Below are positions 6,841 to 11,243 of a stretch of 11,243 bases of DNA, in pieces. Position 1 is the stretch's first letter, and the number at the start of each line of letters is the position of its first letter. A program made the translations under genes and the position numbers. The notes under the pieces are model-generated. The model was not told the origin of the DNA, did not search any database, and saw only the letters and a program-made list of their open reading frames with translations. The stretch is from a bacterium. GTDB lineage: Bacteria > Ratteibacteria > UBA8468. The stretch covers positions 1 through 11,243 of the forward strand of contig DAOWFY010000085.1 in assembly GCA_030637775.1 (NCBI GenBank). Direction: 5' to 3'.

Positions 6841-7908
6841 TCAACCCTCCCTTGGGTAAGAGCCAAAAATTTTCAGAAAGAGACACTGTCTTTCTAATTC
6901 TAAAAGCGCTTTTTTTACATCCTTATCGTCCTTATACCCCAGAAGATCAATAAAGAAAACATATTCCCAGGCCTTCCGTTTCGTAGGTCTTGATTCAATT
7001 TTGGTAAGATTAATACCGTACTTACGAAAGGGAGCCAACATATCGTAAAGAGCTCCTATCCTGTCCTTAATGGAAAAAAGAATGGAAGTCTTATCCTGAC
7101 CGCTCCTCTTGCTAAATTCTCTTCCCAGAACCAGAAACCTGGTAAAGTTATGGGAAGAATCTTCAATGTGGCGGGCAGTAACGTTGAGGCGATAGAGACT
7201 GGCGGCAACATCGGAAGCAATCGCTGCCGTTTTTAATTCCTGGGAGGCTAATTCTGCTGCTCTTGCTGTAGATTCGGTCTCTACCAACTTTGCTTCGGGA
7301 AGATTCTCCTCTAACCAGCGCCGACACTGAGCAATTGCCTGGGAATGGGAATACACCTTCTTTATCTCCTTTAACCTTCCTTGAGAAAGAAGATGATGAG
7401 AAATCTCCAGCATCACCTCGGCAGAGACTTTGAGATCAGAATCTAAAAACATATCCAATGTATGATTCACTACTCCTTCCGTAGAATTTTCTATTGGTAC
7501 GATTCCAAAATCTGCCTCTTTTTTCTCGACGGTGGCAAAGACCTCGCTAATACTTCTTACGGGAAGAAAGTCTGCCCTTTTTCCAAATACCTTCAGAGCA
7601 GTAAGATGGGTAAATGTGGCCGGTGGTCCCAAATAGACGACACTTAATTTCCTCTGTAAATTACGAAAGCTGTTCAGGAGTCCTTCAACAATCTCGGAGA
7701 GAGTGCTATCGCTCAGAGGTCCTTGATTTCTCTTTAGCAGATGTTTTAGAATTTTCTTCTCTCGCGCAGGATCGTAAAAACTCTTCCCCTCCCTTTGCTT
7801 AATCTTGACAATTTCCAGAACCCTTTTTGCACGTTGGTTAAGAAGATTAAGTAATTTTAGGTCGAGATCATCGATCTCTTCTCTTGATTTTTTTAAATTT
7901 TTCGCCAT
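6841..7908 (-). CDS. pheA: Bifunctional chorismate mutase / prephenate dehydratase (P-protein)
   Basis: The 355-residue protein converts chorismate to prephenate and then to phenylpyruvate, committing carbon to phenylalanine. An AroQ-type chorismate mutase helical domain fills about 1-85 (REEIDDLDLKLLNLLNQRAK, then FYDPAREKKIL). The prephenate dehydratase domain spans about 88-265, with YLGPPATFTHLTAL (92-105), FGIVPIENSTEGVV (134-147) and NFTRFLVLG (254-262) holding the catalytic Thr256. An ACT domain follows (272-355) with RIGALYDML (283-291) and IESRPTK (304-310), the segments that form the Phe-binding site, so end-product inhibition by Phe is likely. The start overlaps the aroQ end by 16 bases with little ribosome-site signal, so translation is probably coupled. 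The 3' end contains the ribosome binding site of aroF. Confidence 0.96.
   Translation of the reverse strand: MAKNLKKSREEIDDLDLKLLNLLNQRAKRVLEIVKIKQREGKSFYDPAREKKILKHLLKRNQGPLSDSTLSEIVEGLLNSFRNLQRKLSVVYLGPPATFTHLTALKVFGKRADFLPVRSISEVFATVEKKEADFGIVPIENSTEGVVNHTLDMFLDSDLKVSAEVMLEISHHLLSQGRLKEIKKVYSHSQAIAQCRRWLEENLPEAKLVETESTARAAELASQELKTAAIASDVAASLYRLNVTARHIEDSSHNFTRFLVLGREFSKRSGQDKTSILFSIKDRIGALYDMLAPFRKYGINLTKIESRPTKRKAWEYVFFIDLLGYKDDKDVKKALLELERQCLFLKIFGSYPREG
6845..6851 (-). promoter_or_regulatory. Ribosome binding site that sets the aroF start
   Basis: On the minus strand GGGAGGG stands 9 bases before the ATG at 6835. It lies in the last codons of pheA. It favours the 337-residue AroF over the longer reading from 6886. 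Confidence 0.75.
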
Positions 7909-8345
7909 TTTTTTCTTAAAAACCAGATCAATGCCTCTAATCCCAGAACGTAACTCAACTCTCCGAATCCACTTATCTGACCAAGAGAGACCGGAGCGAT
8001 TAATGAGCGATGACGAAATTGCTCTCTCTTATAGATATTGGAAAGGTGAACCTCCACCGCAGGAATTTTAACCGCCAAAATGCTATCTGCGATTGCGATG
8101 CTGGTATGAGTATAGGCCGCAGGATTAATAAGAATACCATCTGCCCAATTCCTCTCTTTTCCCAAAATAGAAACAATTTCGCCCTCACTGTTCAGTTGTT
8201 TAATTTGAACGACTACCTTTAACTCCTTTGCTCTTTTCCTGATTAAAGCATTTATCTGAGGTAGGGTCGTTTTTCCGTAAATCTCTTTTTCCCTTTTTCC
8301 CAAGAGATCTAAATTTGGGCCATGGATTACTAAGATATGCTTCAT
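7893..8345 (-). CDS. aroQ: Type II 3-dehydroquinate dehydratase
   Basis: AroQ removes water from 3-dehydroquinate to give 3-dehydroshikimate, the third shikimate step, by the trans route of the small dodecameric type II enzymes. At 150 residues it has the family's usual size. The motifs are IHGPNLDLLGKREKEIYG (7-24) with the catalytic Arg and Tyr of the flexible lid, QLNSEGEIV, ILINPAAYTHTSIAIAD (about 71-87), and VEVHLSNIYKREQFRHRS (about 97-114) with the catalytic His and substrate-binding Arg residues. GGAGGAG at 8356-8362 lies 10 bases upstream of the ATG, inside the end of aroB, whose stop is only 2 bases away. The 3' end overlaps pheA by 16 bases. Confidence 0.96.
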   Translation of the reverse strand: MKHILVIHGPNLDLLGKREKEIYGKTTLPQINALIRKRAKELKVVVQIKQLNSEGEIVSILGKERNWADGILINPAAYTHTSIAIADSILAVKIPAVEVHLSNIYKREQFRHRSLIAPVSLGQISGFGELSYVLGLEALIWFLRKKWRKI

Positions 8346-8347
8346 TA

Positions 8348-9451
8348 TTATTTATCTCCTCCTTGCAACACCTTTCTGATAAGATGGAAAGGAACATTTT
8401 CACAGATGAAAACGTCTCCCAATCTCCGGGGAAGGATAAAGCGCAATTTTCCTCCTTTTTTCTTTTTATCCAAGAAAAGGCTCTTGTAGATTTTCCCTTC
8501 ATCCACCCCTGATTTAATCAGGGGTTTAGTGGGCAACCTCATTCTTTTTAAAAGTTCACCCATTCGCAAAAGTAATCTCGGTGAGCAAAAATGCATCGCT
8601 ACCGCAATCTCGGTTGCTTTCAGCATCCCTATTGAAATTGCCTCTCCATGCCGACAGCCCTGATAACCCTCGGCGGCCTCGATGCTATGTCCAATGGTAT
8701 GGCCAAAATTCAGGATTTCCCTTTCCCCTTTTTCTTCTCTTTCATCCTGAGAAACAATTTTTGCTTTGATTCTCACCGATTCCACAATGACCCTCTGTAA
8801 AGCATTAGTCTCGAGCTTTTTTATTCTCTCTAAGTTCTTCTCTAAATATTCGAATAAACTTTTATCCCTTATTATACCATACTTTACAATCTCGGACATG
8901 CCTGTTCTCATTTCCCTGGAAGGAAGGGTCTTTAAGACCTCTGGATCGATAAGGACTGCTCTTGGCTGATAGAAGGAACCAACAAGATTTTTGGCCTGGG
9001 GTAAGTCCACCCCAACCTTTCCTCCAATACTTGCATCCACCTGAGCAAGGAGAGTTGTAGGGACGGCAATAAAATTTATTCCCCGGAGATAGGTAGCGGC
9101 TACAAATCCGGCTAAATCATTGATGACTCCTCCTCCGAGAGCAAGAATGGTTGAGTTCCTCTCCAATTTACAGTTGACGCATTTTTCGTATAGTCCTATT
9201 GCTTGATTTATCGATTTATATTTTTCGCCAATAGGAACCTTAACAATATTAACGCTATAACCTCTCTTTTCTAAGTCTCTTTTGATAGTTTCTCCGTAGT
9301 AATGGAAGACTTTGTTGTTGGTGATAACCAAAATTTTCTTGCCCAAACCCAATTCTTTGATAACTTTTCCAATCCGAGAAACTCTTTCTCCAATATGGAT
9401 GGGGTAACTGCGTCTACCTAAATTAACTGAAATAACCTCAACCTTTCTCAT
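8348..9451 (-). CDS. aroB: 3-dehydroquinate synthase
   Basis: AroB converts DAHP to 3-dehydroquinate using NAD and a divalent metal. The 367-residue protein shows LALGGGVINDLAGFVAATYLRG (103-124), the nucleotide-binding glycine loop, then VPTTLLAQVDASIGGKVGVD (130-149). The three metal ligands are at expected places: Glu187 (GMSEIVKYG), His251 (LNFGHTIGHSIEA) and His268 (CRHGEAISIGM). The C-terminal DKKKKGGKLRFILP stretch is also typical. Its start overlaps the aroK stop by 14 bases and has no clear ribosome binding site, which suggests coupled translation. In Thermotoga the aroK and aroB activities are fused; here they are separate but overlapping. A perfect 9-bp palindrome lies within the gene at 8505-8525. 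Confidence 0.97.
   Translation of the reverse strand: MRKVEVISVNLGRRSYPIHIGERVSRIGKVIKELGLGKKILVITNNKVFHYYGETIKRDLEKRGYSVNIVKVPIGEKYKSINQAIGLYEKCVNCKLERNSTILALGGGVINDLAGFVAATYLRGINFIAVPTTLLAQVDASIGGKVGVDLPQAKNLVGSFYQPRAVLIDPEVLKTLPSREMRTGMSEIVKYGIIRDKSLFEYLEKNLERIKKLETNALQRVIVESVRIKAKIVSQDEREEKGEREILNFGHTIGHSIEAAEGYQGCRHGEAISIGMLKATEIAVAMHFCSPRLLLRMGELLKRMRLPTKPLIKSGVDEGKIYKSLFLDKKKKGGKLRFILPRRLGDVFICENVPFHLIRKVLQGGDK
8505..8525. repeat. Perfect palindrome inside aroB
   Basis: ACCCCTGAT (8505-8513) and ATCAGGGGT (8517-8525) are exact reverse complements around the loop TTA. In AroB it encodes the KPLIKSGV region, a normally variable surface segment. The stem has five G:C pairs in nine, enough to fold in mRNA. 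It resembles the intergenic REP-like hairpin at 1428-1448 in having a C-run arm, but the sequences differ. Function unknown. Confidence 0.55.
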
Positions 9452-9968
9452 TTAAAAATCTAATAATCTTTTTCACTGTTTCTTCAACGGTTGAATCGGC
9501 TGTATCAATAATAAAATCCGCCTTTTGATAATAAGGCGCTCGGCGTGCCAGCAGCTGTTTGATTCTGTTTTCTTTCTCCTTTCTTTCTCCTTTCAAAAGA
9601 GGTCTTTTCTCATCCTGCAGCGTCCTTTTTAAAATCAACTCCGGGCTCACTGAAAGACATACAATAATTCCGCCTTTCCTTAATGCCTGCATATTTTCCT
9701 CTTTTAGGACCACTCCTCCACCGGTAGCAATAACAGCATTCTTATATTCTGCCACCTTTTTAATTATCTCGGTTTCAACTTTTCTGAAATAGGGCTCCTC
9801 CTTCTCCTGAAATATTTGGGAGATTTTAATCCCTTCCCTTTCTTCGATTAGGTCGTCGGTATCAACAAAATCCATCTTTAATCTTTTTGCCAACTCCTTG
9901 CCTACCGCAGATTTCCCGGTTGCCATAAATCCGGTCAGGACGATATTACCTTTTCCTTTATCTCCCAT
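9438..9968 (-). CDS. aroK: Shikimate kinase
   Basis: AroK phosphorylates shikimate at the 3-hydroxyl with ATP. The 176-residue protein has a Walker A loop GFMATGKS (13-20), VDTDDLIE (35-42) with the shikimate-binding Asp, Arg62 (EPYFRKVE), the GGGVV turn (83-87), the lid arginine in KRPLL (121-125) and ARRAPYY (141-147). The start ATG is only 4 bases after the stop of the upstream HEPN gene, with no strong ribosome site (TTAGAATGATGAA), so initiation may depend on translation of that gene. It overlaps aroB by 14 bases. No promoter I would trust lies in the end of the HEPN gene, so the aro block may be transcribed from the toxin-antitoxin promoter or from an unseen internal one. Confidence 0.96.
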   Translation of the reverse strand: MGDKGKGNIVLTGFMATGKSAVGKELAKRLKMDFVDTDDLIEEREGIKISQIFQEKEEPYFRKVETEIIKKVAEYKNAVIATGGGVVLKEENMQALRKGGIIVCLSVSPELILKRTLQDEKRPLLKGERKEKENRIKQLLARRAPYYQKADFIIDTADSTVEETVKKIIRFLNEKG

Positions 9969-9972
9969 TTCA

Positions 9973-10437
9973 TCATTCTAACTTATCCCAGAAATCTGAA
10001 ACAGCCTTCTTTATATCACTCCATAGTGATTCAATATCATCTATCAACTCCACCATCTTTTCACCTTTTAATTGAAAACCATATCCACTTATAAATCGAT
10101 GTCTAAAATTTCTATAGGGATATAACCTACTTACTATATCTTGGTTAAGTATAGGAATCTTCCCTTCAGGAGGATTGAATGATAAAGCGAGAAGTTCTTT
10201 ATGCCAACTTTCTCCTTTAGGCACAGTCAAGTAGTACTTTTTGGTTATGCGCTTTAAAATATTCTCTATTCCATTATAAAAATTCATTAAATAAGTCCCC
10301 ATTGCTGGTTCTGTAGAATAATCTTCTTTATGGGAATCAAATTTGCTTACGACTTTAAAAAGTTTCTCTAAGGCTTCTTCAATTGCCTTTTCCTCATCTG
10401 ATACATCTTCTCTTAATTCCTTATACTTTTCTTTCAT
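9973..10437 (-). CDS. HepT-like HEPN-domain protein (putative RNase toxin)
   Basis: This 154-residue, mostly helical protein matches the HepT-like branch of the HEPN superfamily. In paired HEPN-MNT modules the HEPN partner is a metal-independent RNase toxin. Features are the first charged helix (1-35), NFYNGIENILKRI (52-64), a WHKELL element (78-83) and the active-site stretch YPYRNFRHRFISGYGFQL (106-123). Arg109, Arg112 and His113 sit where HEPN proteins keep the R...H catalytic pair. The usual HxY tyrosine, which MntA AMPylates in studied systems, is Phe115 here; Tyr119 is the nearest tyrosine. An AAGG six bases before the ATG is a fair ribosome site. The gene overlaps the upstream MNT gene by 17 bases and ends 4 bases before aroK. 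GC is near 28% in a sampled stretch, well below aroK. Confidence 0.78.
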   Translation of the reverse strand: MKEKYKELREDVSDEEKAIEEALEKLFKVVSKFDSHKEDYSTEPAMGTYLMNFYNGIENILKRITKKYYLTVPKGESWHKELLALSFNPPEGKIPILNQDIVSRLYPYRNFRHRFISGYGFQLKGEKMVELIDDIESLWSDIKKAVSDFWDKLE

Positions 10438-10711
10438 ATATAACCTTCCCCTTAGATAAAATTCTTTTATAAAGATGCTCTCTTACATCGTCCAAATCAA
10501 CTATATCCACTTCATCATCTACCACCATGGAAACTTTCCCATAATATTTAAAAAATTCTCTGGACTTAATCCCGGAGACTGCTATATCAACATCCTGAGC
10601 CGATTTAATATCATCAAGACATGAACCAAATAATAGCACTTTCTTTGCACCAAATCCTTTACTAATACCAACAATCTTATCTAATTCTCTTTTTAAAACT
10701 GCTCTTTTCAT
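10421..10711 (-). CDS. MntA-like minimal nucleotidyltransferase (putative antitoxin)
   Basis: This 96-residue protein is a minimal nucleotidyltransferase of the pol-beta superfamily. The signature LLFGSCLDDIKSAQDVDIAV (26-45) supplies the Gly-Ser and two metal-binding aspartates (Asp40, Asp42). EVDIVDLDDV (67-76) supplies the third acidic strand. In HEPN-MNT modules such proteins neutralise the HEPN toxin by adding AMP groups to it. The start has a strong GAGGTG seven bases upstream. It precedes and overlaps the HEPN gene by 17 bases, the order expected when the antitoxin is translated first. Confidence 0.87.
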   Translation of the reverse strand: MKRAVLKRELDKIVGISKGFGAKKVLLFGSCLDDIKSAQDVDIAVSGIKSREFFKYYGKVSMVVDDEVDIVDLDDVREHLYKRILSKGKVIYERKV

Positions 10712-10718
10712 TATTCAT

Positions 10719-10724
10719 CACCTC
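10719..10724 (-). promoter_or_regulatory. Strong ribosome binding site of the mntA-like gene
   Basis: GAGGTG on the minus strand stands 7 bases before the ATG at 10711. It is much stronger than the signals before the HEPN gene or aroK, consistent with the antitoxin being made in excess. Confidence 0.75.
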
Positions 10725-10750
10725 AAACAGTCGTCAAAATTTCAGATAAC

Positions 10751-10770
10751 TAGAAAATATATTTTTTCTA
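10751..10770. promoter_or_regulatory. Palindrome upstream of mntA-like gene, possible operator
   Basis: TAGAAAA (10751-10757) and TTTTCTA (10764-10770) are exact reverse complements around a 6-base AT centre, 40 bases before the mntA start. It could be an operator for module autoregulation, but it is very AT-rich and could arise by chance. Confidence 0.3.
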
Positions 10771-10864
10771 TAATATCATTTTTTTGTTTGTTTACCAGTT
10801 TTTCATCATCGGGTCATATTGTATAAATAATAAAAGCGGACAGGCTACTTTCACAGCTTTTTTC

Positions 10865-11131
10865 TTAAAAAGCATTTTCATGTTTCACAATAGCAAGAAT
10901 ATATGCTTCCTCTTTTTCCTTTTTGTATATACATCCATAATTTTTATTGATGCTAAATTCCCATGTATTAATAGTGCCTTTTATTGTTTTATTTCGCAAG
11001 GAAGGATGCTGTGGATTCTTTGTAAGTAGGTCTAAACACCAATAGAATTTTTCTTTTATGGGTGCTGATAACTTTTTCTTGTTTTTAAGTTTCTTCGTTA
11101 AATTATCCGGAATATGGATTATCTTAATCAC
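10865..11131 (-). CDS. RelE/ParE-superfamily toxin (YafQ/RelE-like)
   Basis: This 88-residue basic protein fits the RelE/ParE fold, small toxins that cleave mRNA at the ribosome or poison gyrase. The diagnostic stretch is HPSLRNKTIKGTINTWEFSI (42-61) followed by NKNYGCIY and a final AIVKHENAF, the place of the family's terminal G-T/H-H-D-x-x motif. The usual Arg after NY (as in NYR) is Gly66 here, which may weaken catalysis. The start is a GTG at 11131: an in-frame TAG lies two codons upstream, so no longer form exists. It overlaps the upstream antitoxin gene by 8 bases, with no good ribosome site, the coupled arrangement usual for such pairs. Confidence 0.75.
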   Translation of the reverse strand: MIKIIHIPDNLTKKLKNKKKLSAPIKEKFYWCLDLLTKNPQHPSLRNKTIKGTINTWEFSINKNYGCIYKKEKEEAYILAIVKHENAF

Positions 11132-11243
11132 TATCTACTGCTTTCTTTAAATCTTTGGCAGATGTAAAAGAAGAATATTTTCCTTCTTTAAACTCCTTCT
11201 CTGATTCTCTGATCTCCTTCTGGCATCTCTCACTAAAGAAATA
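11124..11243 (-). CDS. Antitoxin of the RelE-like module, 5' end beyond the window
   Basis: The frame is open from the right edge to a TAA at 11124-11126, giving 39 C-terminal residues. The visible part includes CQKEIRESEKEFKEGKYSSF and ends in DLKKAVDSD. This charged helical tail with a GKYxxF turn resembles RelB/Phd-type antitoxin C-termini that wrap around the toxin. The DNA-binding N-terminus is not visible, so the family cannot be fixed. The 8-base overlap with the toxin supports the pairing. Confidence 0.65.
   Translation of the reverse strand, partial: YFFSERCQKEIRESEKEFKEGKYSSFTSAKDLKKAVDSD

Larger units (their letters stand above)
10712..10864. other. AT-rich spacer between two toxin-antitoxin modules
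   Basis: These 153 bases separate the RelE-like toxin stop from the mntA-like start and are the only plausible place in the window for a promoter driving mntA and the genes after it. AT-rich hexamers such as TATTAT (minus strand, 10770-10775) occur, but no -35 element at proper spacing was found. The palindrome at 10751-10770 and the mntA ribosome site at 10719-10724 lie here. Confidence 0.5.

Noticed and set aside
6836-6886. 17-residue N-terminal extension of AroF from the upstream ATG
   Set aside because: It lies inside pheA, has no family match, and would break the exact match of metal-ligand numbering with the Thermotoga enzyme; a good ribosome site precedes the shorter start.
8200-8502. 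100-codon minus-strand frame crossing the aroB-aroQ junction
   Set aside because: It overlaps the aroB C-terminus and the aroQ N-terminus, both strongly supported, and its protein has no family features.
10769-10774. Perfect TATAAT on the plus strand, considered as a promoter
   Set aside because: There is no -35 element at 16-18 bases and no plus-strand gene follows; AT-rich sequence gives such matches by chance.
10856-10873. Hairpin GCTTTTT/AAAAAGC at the RelE-like toxin stop, considered as a terminator
   Set aside because: The stem is almost all A:T and is not followed by a T-run on the minus strand, so termination is unsupported.
1-11243. tRNA, rRNA, CRISPR array, insertion sequence or attachment site
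   Set aside because: No cloverleaf-like sequence, regularly spaced repeats, transposase or integrase gene, or terminal inverted repeats were seen on either strand.

Overview
This window is a dense run of bacterial genes, all transcribed on the minus strand, so it reads from right to left. The organism cannot be named from the sequence. It looks like an anaerobic, probably uncultured bacterium. The grounds are an oxygen-sensitive-type BadF/HgdC activase pair, an aromatic operon resembling those of Thermotoga and related deep lineages (a DAHP synthase whose metal-ligand numbering matches the T. maritima enzyme), and the accessory HEPN-MNT, RelE-like and DUF559 genes. The phylum is left open.

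Layout in transcription order: (1) 11243-10865, the 3' end of an antitoxin gene overlapping a RelE/ParE-type toxin. (2) A 153-base AT-rich spacer with a small palindrome. (3) 10711-9973, an mntA-like nucleotidyltransferase overlapping a HepT-like HEPN gene. (4) 9968-5822, the core aromatic cluster aroK-aroB-aroQ-pheA-aroF, joined by overlaps or gaps of a few bases. (5) 5791-3852, two low-GC genes encoding a COG3581-like iron-sulfur protein and a COG1924/BadF-type ATPase activase. (6) 3904-1503, aroA and an iron-type alcohol dehydrogenase, coupled by an ATGA overlap. (7) A 117-base spacer with a REP-like perfect hairpin. (8) 1385-1, an orphan type I restriction HsdR-N-like nuclease and a DUF559 endonuclease-like protein that runs off the left edge.

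The aromatic genes cover DAHP synthase, dehydroquinate synthase, type II dehydroquinase, shikimate kinase and EPSP synthase, plus a chorismate mutase-prephenate dehydratase leading to phenylalanine. Shikimate dehydrogenase (aroE), chorismate synthase (aroC) and prephenate dehydrogenase (tyrA) are not in the window. AroF and PheA both carry N- or C-terminal domains of types that bind aromatic end products, so feedback control is likely at both the entry and the Phe branch.

The most notable structure is mosaicism. Hand counts on 60-base samples give about 50-57% GC in the core aro genes. They give about 25-47% in the activase pair (most samples under 40%) and about 28-32% in the HEPN-MNT and nuclease genes. 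The activase pair sits between aroF and aroA, where many bacteria keep tyrA, and its last codons overlap the start of aroA by 53 bases. The HEPN gene ends only 4 bases before aroK. Foreign-looking modules thus appear spliced tightly into, and co-transcribed with, a housekeeping operon.
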